From Mytilinidion resinicola (lineage: Eukaryota; Ascomycota; Dothideomycetes; Mytilinidiales; Mytilinidiaceae), in contig NW_022985441.1 in assembly GCF_010093595.1 (NCBI RefSeq), positions 1,295,838 to 1,359,837 on the forward strand: 64,000 nt of DNA, given 5' to 3'. The notes under the pieces are model-generated. The model was given only the letters and a program-made list of their open reading frames with translations. It was not told the origin of the DNA and did not search any database. The position numbers and the translations under genes are program-made. Numbering within the stretch: position 1 is the stretch's first letter; every line of letters begins with the position of its first letter. Positions 10,893 through 22,676 of this stretch are shown here, piece by piece.

Positions 10893-12722
10893 ATGGGCGT
10901 GAGTGATCTGATTCGAGATTCCGCCTTCGGTCATCTTGTTCGCCTTGCTACTGGCAACAAATATCTCACATACGCTGAGGAACGGGACCCCAGCCTATGG
11001 AAGAAGTACGTCAACGAAGTTAAATCGCGGAATTTTGCGCACCATGGTCATGCTGGAGACGTATCTGACGATGATGCGGGGACACGCGAGGCTCGACATG
11101 TGTCTGAGGATTCAGAGAAGGACCTATCAGATTCAGAGAGGCCAGGGCAGCCAAAGGAGGGTATTCCTAATCTCGCCAGCGGAGTCAAGCTTGATCCAGA
11201 AAAAGGGAGGGATATCCATCTCATAGATTGGTATGGGCCTGATGACCCGGAGGTGAGTTCTGTCCTTTATTCCGCTACATCCAAAAGCTGATGTGAGCCA
11301 AGAACCCGCGCAATTGGTCCCACGCGAAGAAATACTTTGTCACTTTCGAGATCTGCTTGCTAACTTTAAGTGTTTACATCGGATCGTCTATCTATACTGC
11401 TGGCCTGTTGGGCGTCATGGAAGAGTTCGGCGTCAGCCAGGTCGCAGCCACTCTTGGTTTAACCTTGTTCGTCGCCGGTTATGGTTTGGGACCCGTAAGT
11501 GAAGTTGCCTATCAGACGTGTTCGCCGCTCATATAACTATCAGATGGTATGGGCGCCCATGTCCGAGATCCCCTTTATTGGCCGGAATCCGGTGTACATT
11601 GGAACCCTAGTCATATTCGTGCTCTTCCAAATTCCTACCGCTTTAGCCTCAAACTTTGGCATGCTCCTTGCCTTCCGTTTTCTCACTGGCCTATTTGGAT
11701 CACCAGTCGTAGCCACCGGAGGCGCCAGTATCGGGGACATGTATCGACCACAGAAACAAGCCTACGGGTTAGGGATTTGGGGCATCTCCGCAATATGCGG
11801 TCCCGTTCTTGGCCCGCTTGTCGGAGGGTTCGCTGTAGAAGCTGAAGGCTGGAGATGGTCCATCTGGGAACTGATGTGGCTCTCTGGATTCTGCTTGGTA
11901 TTCCTCTTCTTCCTTCTTCCAGAAACCAGCTCCGCCAACATCCTCTACCGCCGCACTCGCCGTATCCGCAAGCTCACGGGCGACGAAAAGCTCAAATGCG
12001 AACCCGAGATCATGGGCGAGCAAATGACTGGCAAAGACATCGTATGGATGGTACTCATCCGCCCCATCAGCCTCAACTTCACCGAACCCATGGTCTTCTT
12101 ATTGAACCTTTATATTTCTTTGATCTACGCACTCCTCTATATCTGGTTCGAATCTTTCCCCATCGTCTTCGTCGGCATCTACCACTTCACACTCGGCGAG
12201 CTCGGCCTCGCCTTCCTCGGCATCCTCATCGGGGTCATCTGCATCATCCCCCCCTTCTTCTGCTGGCTATACTTTCACCAAGAGAAGCAATTCAACGAGC
12301 GCGGCGAGATCCAGCCCGAGAAGCGCCTCCCACCAGCCATGGTTGGCGGCTTCTTCGTCCCCATCTGCCTGTTCTGGTTCGGGTGGTCCGCGCGCCCGGA
12401 CATTCACTGGATTATGCCCATCATTGGCTCCAGCTTCTTCTCCGTGGCTACCTTCCTCCTCTTCCAATCCGTGTTCGGGTACCTCGCCGATGCGTACCCG
12501 GACTACGTCGCCAGCGTGTTCGCCGGCAACGACTTTATGCGGTGTGGGTTCGGCGCTGGGTTCCCGCTGTTCGCGGCCGCGATGTATAATAGGCTGGGCG
12601 TGGGTTGGGCAAGCTCGCTGCTGGCTTTTTTGGGGATCGCGTTCATCCCGATTCCGTATGTGTTGTATGTTTATGGGGGGAGGTTACGGAAGAGGAGTAA
12701 GCATGCGCGCAAGGACTTTTAG
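10893..12722 (+). CDS. MFS multidrug/polyamine-type transporter (DHA1 family)
   Basis: Exons 10893-11252, 11303-11494 and 11544-12722 (introns 50 and 49 nt, all phase 0) encode 576 residues. A ~115-residue cytosolic N-terminus (MGVSDLIRDSAFGHLVRLAT...) ends in the motif DWYGPDDPENPRNWS, typical of fungal DHA1 drug:H+ antiporters of the Flr1/Mdr1 group. Twelve hydrophobic segments follow. The motif C-like stretch GLGIWGISAICGPVLGPLVGG and the loop YRPQKQAYG after segment 4 are present, as is the R-x-GR region (SEIPFIGRNPVYIG). A large central loop (about residues 340-370) separates the two halves. The protein is expected in the plasma membrane exporting toxic small molecules. Substrate cannot be read. 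It stands alone, with no adjacent biosynthetic genes. Confidence 0.88.
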
Positions 12723-13530
12723 ATTGGGCGCCTGGGAAGAGTTTTAGAGTCGAGAGCATTAGACGGTTGGATTTGAGAAAGCTTTTGGCTAGGCAAGTGG
12801 TAATGGATTGATGACTGTAACGGTTTGGCGCTCATAACGGTTTGCGGAGTTTATAAGACTTTGTAGACCTTGTGTACGATATTAATGCTTGGTATTTCAT
12901 GCAGTTGTCTTCTATGAATTGATTAGAGCGCAATGTTCCTCCTCAGATATCGATCATCGTACCCGTTATGGGCTCCTCCTGCGAAGTTTTGGCCGTTTTG
13001 TGACAATGTCGGCAGGTCTCTGATGACTCTAGTGAAACTCCATTCCGTTGTTAAGAACAGTCGACAAGATGACGGCGAATGATGTACCTAAGAATTGCCA
13101 TATACACCTCACAAGAGATGGTGTACGTCGGAAGTCACGTCGTTCTCCGTAATTTTGCGAGGGTGTCAGAGCTTCGCGTCCACTTATCTATGTCGAGCAT
13201 CACTGGGTGACACATATGCGGGAGAGAGTGTTTCGTGGAGCAAGTAATGATATTGCTACCTATGTAGGTCCACTGAGTGGCCTTCCGATGAAGACGAAAC
13301 CCCAAACACCTCTCATGAAGGTGCATCCCATGCCAGCCGGACCGTCTCCGCGAGGGATACGAGCAGTGAGCAAATCAAGAGAATAAAGAGAATCCAGAGA
13401 AGAGCCTCTATGCCGAGTCCTCTTTCGGACAGATAGCCGGTCCGCATGTCGAGCAATGGTCAAGCTCCTGGAGCAGCACGTTGCACTGTATGCACCAGCG
13501 TCTGTCGTGGGGTTTAACCTGTTTGACATG
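12723..13530. other. Convergent intergenic region, no gene seen
   Basis: The 808 bp separate the transporter 3' end from the 3' end of the cysteine-rich protein gene. Only short chance frames are visible. Confidence 0.45.
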
Positions 13531-14097
13531 TTAGTGTCTGCTGCTAGCAACAAAGAAGCGAAAGCAGACATTGAGGCACTGGATCAAGGCGTTGACGCAT
13601 GGGCGGCAATCCTGGGCAACAGTGGCCTCGTTTGCGATGGATGGAGCGGTGGTGGCCACCTCTAAAGCCTTGCGCGCTTCGAGTGACTTACGCTCTTCTA
13701 TGGCCTTGTCGGCATCACGCTTGCTGAGGCAGTCCTTGTATCCGCAATCTTGGCACTACACAGATTTGAATGATTAGTGTCTAGCTCTTCAATGAAATGT
13801 AGAAATAAGGATAACTCACCACCTGGCCACCCCAAAAGCAGGTGAGGTAGGCGCAGTCCGCGGTATGCTGTTTGTTGTTCGGGTCTTGCTATATACCAGT
13901 TAGTTTCTGTTACAGCAAGGCAGACAAGGAAGACTTACAGCACAGCAATCGACGTAGGTATTGAAGCAGTCGCCGCAGGTCTGGGTGGAACGATCGCTAA
14001 GACCCTGGAAGGCATCTGGGGCCTCAGCTGCAGTGGGAGCGGCTGAGGTCAGCGCGACGAGACCACCAACGACAGCAAGGATGGAGTTGAGCTTCAT
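13531..14097 (-). CDS. Small secreted cysteine-rich protein
   Basis: Exons 14097-13939, 13888-13820 and 13755-13531 (introns 50 and 64 nt, phase 0) encode 150 residues. Residues 1-20 are a signal peptide (MKLNSILAVVGGLVALTSAA) followed by a small pro-like segment. The mature part has repeated C-x2-C clusters: CGDCFNTYVDCC, then DCAYLTCFWGGQVCQDCGYKDC, and after a charged spacer CRPCVNALIQCLNVC. The exon joins preserve this cysteine rhythm, which supports the model. The donors are GTAAGT and GTGAGT. I know no named family; small secreted Cys-rich proteins of fungi are often effector-like or antimicrobial, but that is inference. A GTAAGT inside exon 3 could act as a donor, but splicing there would destroy the last cysteine cluster. 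Confidence 0.72.
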
Positions 14098-14672
14098 GAT
14101 GAATGCTAGGGTCCGAACTGAGAAGTTGGAGTTGTTGGAAGAGTGTAGGATGTTGGTTGATGATATGGTGTGGAGAGGTTGTTGTGGTAGGAAGATGGTG
14201 GAGGAGAGAATGTGGAAGGGATGGAGAGGGCCTCTTAAGCAGCGCAGCTTGCGGGCTCTAGGCCGCTGCACCTGCGTTCACTGCTGCTCGTGAGTGAGAG
14301 CGCGGCCTTACACACCGCCTCTGCCCAAAGTGAGAGAGGGTGACTTCTTGGTCAGGGTGGCGACAGAGATGTGCCGATACAGTGTTGATACACGGCAGCG
14401 TAAGCCCAGCTTGATCGGCATATTCACTATCTGCGGCAGGATAGCAAGCTGAAGCCTATCGGTAATCTCATTCACCATTCACGACACACATTGCAAGCTC
14501 GCCCCTGTGCATGGAATGAAGAAGAAGCCTTGTGGCCAGACATTTGAAGTGTCGGATCAGTTTGATACCGTAGACGAAAGGGTTAAAGAGGCAACGAGTC
14601 AAAGACGTGAAGGGGCAGAAGAAGCAAGAAGCCTGTTGGAGAGAGGGAAAAGGGGGGAGGTACTATTGCCAC
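14098..14672. promoter_or_regulatory. Upstream region of the cysteine-rich secreted protein
   Basis: The sequence just upstream of the ATG (14100-14230) is strongly purine-rich on the + strand, so CT-rich on the coding strand, a common fungal 5' leader feature. No second gene was seen. Confidence 0.4.
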
Positions 14673-15880
14673 TCATTTGATCTCTGGGTATACATCTGTT
14701 CTCCGCAAAAGCGGCATCTCTCTCCTTACCTTCTCCAAGTAATCCAAATCGATGTCTGCTACGGCTATCTCCGGCTCTTTCCACGACCCATCTTCGGCAG
14801 CACCCCCTAGCTCCGCTATCACCTTGCCCCAAGGATCAACAATAACACTGTGCCCATAGCTCCTTCGTGTCCCCGCCTCATTATGCATCCCACACTGGGC
14901 CGCTGCAATAACATAGCTCTGTGTTTCCACGGCCCTCGCTCTTAACAATGTACTCCAGTGGGCGATTCCCGTGGGGACTGTGAAAGCACTTGGATACAAC
15001 AGCAATTGCGCGCCCCTTTTCCTCAACGCAAGCGAGATCTCCGGGAATCTGAGATCGAAGCAAATCATGCTCCCAACCTTGCCCACAGCGCTGTCGAATG
15101 GCTCTGGGATCTCCATGCCAGGCTCGACCGAGTTACTCTCTTTAAGGATCGGGCCGTCTTTGATCTCGACGTCAAAGAGATGCAGCTTCTGGTACCTGTG
15201 GGCAATTTCGCCGTTGGCATCGATCCAGATGAGGATGTTTTTCACGCGTTTGCTGGATGTGGAGGGTTCATGGATGCCGACGGAAATGGGCAGGGACGCG
15301 GCGCGGGCGGCAGAGCGCAGGCCGAGGACGAAGGGGGATGTGGAGGCGGGCTGAACTAGGGAGATGGTTTCAGCGGCTGTGGGCGCAATGTAGTCGCTTG
15401 CTTCGGGGAGGAAGAGAGCCTAGCATGCAGTTAAGAGGGGTTTGGGAAGAGTAATGGGGCAGTGATGGGAGTACCTTTGCGCCAGCGGATGCGGCCTTCT
15501 GGATGAGAGTGACGCATTGAGAGAGATTATGGGTCATGCTTGCTGTCGAGCATATTTGGCCGACTGCCTGTTTGGTGGAGGAGGAGTCAGTTGGCGTGAT
15601 TTAAGTATAGATGGGTAGAATGGTTATGATTTTATTCCGAGGAAGAAGGGGTAATTTTATCGATGGGACTGCAGAAAACGGGCGAATGTGGACCAATGAT
15701 GTAACTCTTTTCTAGCTGAGGAAATCAGGACTCTAAGATGGTTTTAATGAAATTGTAGTGCCAATGACTATAAAATAGAAGCGTCGCTTTCTGCTAGGAT
15801 GTCAAGAACCTAAAGTACAGAGAAACTAGAAGGGAAACATCATGTATGACAATGAGAATCTGCCTTACTGCTATAGCCAT
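14673..15880 (-). CDS. NIT2: Nit2-type deaminated glutathione amidase (nitrilase superfamily)
   Basis: Exons 15880-15869, 15567-15475 and 15419-14673 encode 283 residues. The catalytic triad of the nitrilase fold is visible: Glu in LFLPEASDY, Lys in RYQKLHLFD, Cys in MICFDLRFPE. Motifs such as GPILKESNSV, FPSAF-like YPSAFTVPTG, HWSTLLRARAVE and YGHSVIVDPWG match yeast Nit2, which hydrolyses deaminated glutathione, a metabolite-repair function in cytosol or mitochondria. The first exon is inferred: MAIA at 15880 followed by GTAAGG joins, across a 301-nt intron, to AVGQICSTAS, giving the expected family N-terminus. The alternative start is the internal ATG at 15537, which would lose the first beta strand. 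The gene is divergent from SGM1. Confidence 0.85.
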
Positions 15881-16340
15881 CCTGGAAAATCTGTAGAGTT
15901 ACAACGGGCCTTTGAGAGGTCAAGGAAACATAGAAATCGGTGACGGCGGTGGAAGTTGTACCTATTCTAAAGATGGGGGTGGAGATGTCGTCGGGCTTAG
16001 TAACAACCGTCGGAACAGTTCCAGCCCTGGAGACGTGTTTCAAGTGAGCAACTGGGAGTTTGCAACAACCCACCGCCCCCACGCCGTGTCCTCCGCCCTG
16101 GTCTGACGTCCCGTTTGCTCGAATTAGCATTCCGCACTGCCCACTGCCCCGGAATCCTGCACACGCGCGTCTAATAATACGAACACCTTTGCCCATCCCG
16201 CCGCACCACCTCCACCACCGCTAACCTGCTTCCTACAACCACCACCCCGACTATGCATCTCTCGAAACGCCGAAAACCTCCAGCGTAGACCTATCATCGA
16301 ATTCGCGAACCTCACATTTGGTTAGAAGATACGGCGCAAG
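15881..16340. promoter_or_regulatory. Divergent promoter region, NIT2 / SGM1
   Basis: The 460 bp lie between divergent starts. The right part (16130-16320) is C-rich, as in many fungal 5' leaders. No specific site was recognised. Confidence 0.4.
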
Positions 16341-19102
16341 ATGAGTGCTCCGGCACAGAACCCAAAGCAGACCTCCCGATGGGGTTCTTTGCTCTCAGGC
16401 GCCGTTGCGGGCCTCGAGTCACGCTTAGACACCATATTGGCGGAGGATGACCAGGCGTCGGCACGGGCGAGAGCTGCAGAGGCCAAGGCGAAGCAGGAAG
16501 CTGCGGAGAAAGCTGCAGCAGAGAAATCGAGGCTGCAGCCAGAGCCTGGTACGGAGCAGACATGAGCAGCTACTAGAATTATCATATGGGAAGCTGACGT
16601 GAAGTTTAGGCATATCACGAAATCCCTCGAGAAGCAGACCCAATTCACGGTTACAAGATCGGCTGGCAAAGGCAGTAGTCAAGGGAGCAGACAGGCCCAG
16701 GTCGAATAGCCGGACGTCGTCAGACCTGCCGTCAAGGACTGCTAGTCCCGCGCTGGGGAGTCCTGCATTGGCTGCAGAACTGGGTCGCACGAGCTTGGAC
16801 TCAAAGGTTTCGGACACGACATCTGAGCCTGTACCGCAGCAGCTGCCCGAGAAGACCGATGGCCAGACAGCTGAAGATGCAGCAACAGAAGAGCTTCCCC
16901 GAGCCTCATTTGACGCTCCCCCCTCAGATGTTGCTACAACAACGCCATCCACATCAGTGCCAATACCCGAAATTAATGCACCCTCCGCCCCTTCACCACG
17001 AACATCTTTCGACTCAAATCCGTCTCGGCCCTCCTTCGACCTTTCTACCACCCAAGTCATCGAAAATGAGGAATTATCCCCACGAACCATATCAGAGTAT
17101 GAAACAGAACTCTCCTCCCTCCGCAAAATCCACGATCAGACCCTCTCCGAGCACCGTGAAGAGCTGCATTCCCATCTCGAGCGTATCGACGCCCTCCAAT
17201 CGAAACTCACCTACCTTTCTCAGTCTCTTGCCTCCCAAGCAAAAACCGCAGCAAAGTCTGCAGATTCAAATGACCCGCTTGAGAAGAAACTCGCGGATAA
17301 AGATACGCAGATTGCCGCGCTGATGGAGGAGGGGCAGAATCTTTCCAAGACGGAGTTGAAGCACTTGAATGCTATCAAGAAGATGCGTCTGAAGGCTACA
17401 GAGACTGAGAAGGACATTACGAGTCTCAAACAGCGGCTTTCAAGGGCGGAGAAGAGCATTGGCGATACTGTTGAGCGTGCCAAGCGTGCTGAAGCAGCCG
17501 AGAGGGCTGCACAGGAGAAGCTGAAGATTGTGGGGCGGATAGAGAAAGATGTGGATGCGCTGCGAGCAGAGCGTGAGGAAGCGGGGTTGATGATAGGGGA
17601 GCTGAGACGGCAATTATCGGATGCGTTGGCTAGGGCTGAAGAGGCGGAAAGAAGAGCAAAGTCCGGGCAATTGGAGGCCGAGAGGAGAGTGACGGCAGAC
17701 CTTCGCGAAGACCTTGAGAATACTCGAATAGAGAAGAAACTGGCGGAAGATCGATTCAAGAAGGAGATCCAGGAGGTCAGAGAGGATGCTGCGAGACAAC
17801 AAGAACGGGCCAAAATTGTGGAGCTAGAGCTACGCGGAGAGATTACAGTAAGAAGTCCCGACAGTCCTCTCACAGATTTTTCATTAACAATATCTCCAGA
17901 ACCTCGAAACCAAGCTCGAGCTCCTCCGGACCCGAACCGAAGAAGTCTCATCCTCTGCCACTGGTGACTCCCAAGCCAAGCTCCTTCGGCAGATTGAAAC
18001 TCTGCAAAGCCAATACGCCTTTGCGTCCGAGAACTGGCAGGGCATCGAAGGCACCCTTACATCCCGTGTCGCTGCATTGGAGAAAGAGCGCGACGAGACC
18101 GCGAAGCGTGAGAGCGACATCCGCCGCAAAGCCCGTGACGTCAACTCCAAGGCTCGACGACTAGAGGACGAACTCGAGGCGATCAATGACCGAGCTCGCG
18201 CCCTAGAGCAAGATCTGGCCGAGCAGCGAACACAGAGCCAGAAAGCCCAAGCGCGGCTCGCACAAGCAGAATCAGCAGCGCAAGAAGCGCGCGAAGCGGT
18301 GGACCGAGAGAAGAAGATGTGGGAAGCAGATCTCCAGCAGAAGCTCGACGAGGAAAAGATCAAATGGCGGCTAGAACTGCAAACGAATCACCCAGATGCG
18401 AACTACTTACGCGCTGATTCGCCTTCAGCACCTGGGTCCACAAACCGAAAGCATTCCAGTGCTGATCCTCTCGGCATCCACACCCGCAGAAACCTCAATC
18501 GGACCACGTCAAACGAGCTCTCACTCTCCCCCATGGACAGAATGCTGGATCAGAGACCCAGCAGCCGTAAATCTGCTCAACCACTCCGGACCCCTGAAAT
18601 CGGAACACCGACGCGCCACGACTCCATTCCACACTCCCTCTCCACGCTCAATGGCGCAAGCATGTCACAGACACCATCCATCACTTACGACCACGATGAA
18701 GGCTTCGACAACAATTCGTCTCCCCACCGCACAATCAATGACATGATCTCCGTCAGCACCGTTGGCGCAGGCCCCACCGTCCAGCTAGTCGAACGCATGA
18801 GCGCTGCCGTCCGTCGACTAGAATCAGAGAAAGCGACCTCGAAAGAGGAAATGGCACGACTGGCAGCACAGCGTGACGAAGCGCGCGAAGAGGTCGTCGC
18901 ATTGATGCGGGAGATCGAGGAGAAGCGGGCGGCGGACGAGCGGGTCGACAAGCTCGAAAAGGAGCTGAAGGAGATGGACGAGCGGTACCAGACCACGCTT
19001 GAGATGCTGGGCGAGAAAAGCGAGCGCGTCGAGGAGCTGACGATTGACGTGGCGGATTTGAAGAAGATCTATAGGGATCTGGTCGAGAGGACTATGACCT
19101 AG
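16341..19102 (+). CDS. SGM1: Golgin-like coiled-coil protein Sgm1 / TMF1
   Basis: Exons 16341-16548, 16610-17847 and 17900-19102 (introns 61 and 52 nt) encode 882 residues. The N-terminus (MSAPAQNPKQTSRWGSLLSG, then VAGLESRLDTILAEDD) is the amphipathic start typical of TMF/Sgm1 proteins. A Ser/Thr/Pro-rich linker follows (about residues 70-240), then long heptad coiled coils (about 240-600), a second linker, and a final coiled coil (about 770-882). The C-terminal segment, with YQTTLEMLGEKSERVEEL and DVADLKKIYRDLVE, is the conserved TMF domain that binds the Rab6/Ypt6 GTPase at the Golgi. The role is vesicle tethering at the Golgi. Serine-rich frames on the opposite strand are shadows of the coiled coil. 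Confidence 0.85.
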
Positions 19103-19364
19103 GATACCCCCGGGTTTGGATATTGATATCAGTTCTTGCTGATTGAATGACGCTAGCTTGCTTTATGCGCGGTTTTAAGGATACAGGACATAGTCTTCGA
19201 CTGGCATAGCTACGCTGGGTGCTGACGGCGTTTTATATTTGCTACAGGGCATTTTTTGGGATAGCACAGTGTTAGCTGGTTATTTGTTAGTGGGTGTTCG
19301 CTTCTTGGTTCTCTCTATTCCCGACCCCCTGATCACTTCGAAGGAAGCGATTCTGTAAGATTAG

Positions 19365-20479
19365 CTATTCAAGATCTATGCCTTCCCGCTCTGCGGCTTG
19401 GAGAATGAACTTTCTGGTCTGAGTGCGTTAGTGTCGCTTTTTCTAATCGAGTGCATCTGGTGTGTCTTACTTTCGCATCAGGCACCAGCTCAATAGCCGT
19501 ATGCCCATCCATGTCTTTCTTGTCCGTCTCAGCGCCCGCCTGCAAGAGGAGCAGTGCCGCGTCGCCGTGGCCTTCTGATATAGCTGCGTTGCTTGTTAGC
19601 ACGTCTGACACAACACACGTCGACAGAATGTACAAAGAGCGTACCATGATGCAGCGCAGTCATGCCATCCATATCTGTGGCATTTAGCGGGCTCTTCGCG
19701 TCCAGCAGCAGCTTCATCATCGGCACTGATCCCGCAGCAGCGGCGCGGTGGAGGGCTAGCTGGCCTCGCTTGTCTTTTACTCGCGCGGAGGCTTTGTGGG
19801 AGATGAGAGTGCGGGCGACGTCGAGGTTATTTTTGGAGGCGGCGAAATGGAGCGCGGTCTGTGGTAGAGGTATGAGTACGGTAGATTTGGTTGTGAGGGC
19901 GGAGGAGGGGAGGGAGTGTGTACTTGGCCGTTGTTGGCTATACATCGCGTTAGGTTTGGTCTTGTAAGAGTTCTAAGGGGCGATTGTCTACTGACTCTTC
20001 ATGTTGACGTCCGCATCTTTCTTGAGCAAAAGATCTACGATTGTTTCTGCGTCTTTGCGGCTCGTGGCCATCATGAGCGCTGTCCAGCCTGAGCCGTCCT
20101 GTTGCTTGTCTCAGCTTCTTGGACCCTCTATAGTAAATGGTTCTTGTATGGCTGTACCTGTGCATCCACATCGAAGTTCTTGCGCTGTACGAGCATCGTG
20201 ACGATCGGTAGGTGGTTGTAGGAAACAGCCCAGTGGAGAGGGAGGCGGTCATCTTCATCTCGTAGGGTGTCAAGCTTGGGGTTGGCCTAGTTGAGAGGAT
20301 CAGTCTAGTTCTATCTAGCTGGGAAGTCATTTAAAGCTTACGTTGAGCAGTGATTCAGCGATGTTTGCTGAAGGCGGGGGTCAGCGGAGGTGTGATGAGC
20401 TTTAGGCGGTGGCCTACGTACCATGTCCTTCACGGCAAGCTTCGTGGAGCGCATATTTCGATTTCCTTTCGTCGTTCAT
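19365..20479 (-). CDS. NAS6: 26S proteasome assembly chaperone Nas6 (gankyrin)
   Basis: Eight exons were reconstructed: 20479-20422, 20367-20342, 20286-20158, 20098-19996, 19937-19924, 19858-19645, 19583-19471 and 19418-19365. They encode 236 residues, close to yeast Nas6 (228). The protein is a stack of about six ankyrin repeats (RLPLHWAVSYNHLPIV, SGWTALMMATSRKD, QTALHFAASKNNLDVA, QLALHRAAAAGSVPMM, MTALHHAISEGHGDAA, HTAIELVPDAK). It starts KYALHEACREG, the Nas6 first-repeat signature. The family binds the Rpt3 C-domain and chaperones assembly of the 19S base. Exon 5 is only 14 nt. Intron density (seven introns in 1.1 kb) is the highest in the window. Confidence 0.87.
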
Positions 20480-20997
20480 AATGTAGAGAAGGCTTGACAG
20501 AGCACAGTATTGTGAGGAAAGACTGTTGATTTGAAGTGTAAGCTGTAGCTTTTGCCCCGCCACAGCAACACTATAAGATATATTGCCGGGCGGTGAGCCA
20601 GAAACATGGAATCAAGCTGAACAAGTCAACAGATAGTTATTTTTGGATGGTTTTTGGAGGCTTCAACTAGACAAAGACTATTCTGTCAATTGGCAACCGG
20701 AATATCTTGTAGTGAACAAGTACTAACAGGTTTCATAGGCTTTCTTGGACAGGGTTGTACACAGATATAGGAGGAACGTTTTGATTCAGACGGAATAGAG
20801 ACTCTCATAAAAGGTAAGCAAGCTTGACTAAATGAAAGCTTCGCTCTTCCAGTCATTAATCCACCAATACCGGCAGCCAGTCCATAAACGCCGGTGTCAT
20901 GCAATCAAACCAGCATCAAACCACAAGTAGCTCGCCGGCTCTTTTTATACAAGAAGCATATTCAACATAGAACGTAGCATCCCTGCTCTCACTCCTG
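20480..20997. other. Intergenic, NAS6 promoter / 3' end of GPI-type gene
   Basis: The 518 bp contain the NAS6 promoter and the 3' flank of neither strand's obvious extra gene. Nothing else was recognised. Confidence 0.4.
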
Positions 20998-21819
20998 TCA
21001 TCGCAGCATCTCGCCTGCCACACCAATTGCCACCACTGCAGCCATCCCATATATGTTCCCACACCCATTCCTCCTAGCGTTATTCCCCTTGCCGTTGTCG
21101 AAGTTCCCACAAGCCGCCTCCTGCAGTCCATAGCAAGCCTGCGAGCTCAAGCTCTGGCAAACCTGGCTAGCTGATGCTGAATCCAAGGTGCCTGTAATTG
21201 CTGCAACGGTAACGCCGCCATTGGGCGCAGAGACCGTAACGCCGTGTATACCTCCCACGAGCGCCGCAGTGCAGCTCGCGGCGTCAGTTTGGCAGCTCGA
21301 ATAAGCTGAAGAGCAAGCGGCTGCATTGGTGTAAGTGGTAGGTATGTAGGCGAAAGGATAGTACGGGTTGGATACCGTAGAGCGGACACCTTGCGCGGTT
21401 GCCGCGGCGGTGCCGACGACGAAGCCGCCGCCGGTGGTCGTTGTCGCGAAGACGAAGGACTCGGTAGTTGTCGTAGTTGTTGTTGAGGCAGTTGCTGAGG
21501 CTTGCACTCCTCCGCCGCCAATTGTCCCAGTGCAGGCAGCATTCGTAGGACAGCAGGCGACGTGACCGGCAGCATCAGCGGAACAAACACTGTTGGAACC
21601 GCAGCATAATCCGGGTGCGCCTATGCCCGCGCAGGCATTGTATCCGCTCGCACATCCACCATCGCGCCGGAAGAGTTCATTTGCCGGAATTGTATCGTTG
21701 CTCTCTAGTGGTGATGTTTCTTCTAGGAACGATGCTTCGATGAAGGCTGCCAAGTTGCTCGGTGAGGCGCAAGCTGCCGCGATGAAGAGGAGAAAGACGG
21801 AGACCAGAACATTCCGCAT
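20998..21819 (-). CDS. Cysteine-rich surface protein, probably GPI-anchored
   Basis: The single exon encodes 273 residues. A signal peptide covers about residues 1-19 (MRNVLVSVFLLFIAAACAS). After a short acidic pro-region ending FRRD (Kex2-like), a compact Cys module follows (GGCASGYNACAGIGAPGLCC, then CSADAAGHVACCPTNAACTG). A Thr/Ser-rich, O-glycosylation-type linker with a run of seven threonines comes next, and then a second Cys module (CSSAYSSCQTDAASC... VCQSLSSQACYGLQEAACG). The C-terminus has a short hydrophobic tail (GMAAVVAIGVAGEMLR) after Asn/Gly-rich residues, weak for a GPI signal. Many ascomycetes have such GPI-type proteins of unknown function. Cell-wall or surface location is inferred. 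Confidence 0.78.
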   Translation of the reverse strand: MRNVLVSVFLLFIAAACASPSNLAAFIEASFLEETSPLESNDTIPANELFRRDGGCASGYNACAGIGAPGLCCGSNSVCSADAAGHVACCPTNAACTGTIGGGGVQASATASTTTTTTTESFVFATTTTGGGFVVGTAAATAQGVRSTVSNPYYPFAYIPTTYTNAAACSSAYSSCQTDAASCTAALVGGIHGVTVSAPNGGVTVAAITGTLDSASASQVCQSLSSQACYGLQEAACGNFDNGKGNNARRNGCGNIYGMAAVVAIGVAGEMLR

Positions 21820-22676
21820 GTTGATCGGTTGTGAAGCAGTTCGAGGAATGTGGAGATGGCGCCTTCCGGCGATTCAGCTGATCGACGTCCTCTCGAATTG
21901 TTGAGGTTGCGCAGGCGGGCAGACCGTCGGGTAAGATAGCTGCAAACAATTGGTTAACAGCGCTATTCAGACCAATTGCGACGGCGACGGGGTGCGAAAC
22001 GCTTACTTTGCTATTGGTATGTTGTAGTTGTCTTTGCAGGGCAGCTTTGGGTGGTTGATGTGGAGAGGAAGGCTGAGCCAACACATCGAATCCCATCCCG
22101 CTCTCGTTGTCCAGACGATAGATTTCGCTTAGCACAACACGTTACACGTGATTTCGCGCTCCACACGATCTAAAGCTTTACATTCTCTTTACAGATACAA
22201 TAGTGGGCTGGAAACCTTCGTACAGCTGCAACACGGTGCACTTAACCAGGTTCTAATTCACGCGAAAGCACTTTTTGCATTGGATTTCTCATTTTGTAGT
22301 GTGCTGTGGGACTCGATACCGCATCACAAAGATGATACACATGACGCAATAACAAAGGGCAAAAGCTGATAGTAAGCTGAAGTACTTCACATAGCGCCAT
22401 CGTGCTGTACATAACATGATGCATTATAGGCATTGGCCGAATTTCTCACAGAACCCTGAAGAGGCATCTCATCATCAGGCACAGTCATAGAATATCATGA
22501 TCACTTGCTCGCAGGCAGTGATATTGTTGATTAGCTAGTGAGGCACTCAGACATTCACCATGAATCGTAGTAGTCGTACCCCATGCCCAGAACTCCTCTC
22601 CACGAATCCTTTTCCACCACGCCAAATATGATGCAGTACCTCAATGAACTCCGATCTCCGATTCCCTCTCTCAGAA
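21820..22676. other. Intergenic, promoter of surface protein gene and TEX1 3' flank
   Basis: The 857 bp contain no supportable gene. The left part is the promoter of the surface protein. Short frames on both strands lack domains. Confidence 0.42.

Noticed and set aside
17220..17951. Serine-rich 243-codon frame on the minus strand
   Set aside because: Antisense shadow of the SGM1 coiled coil (Glu/Lys/Arg-rich codons read backwards give Ser/Leu/Phe).
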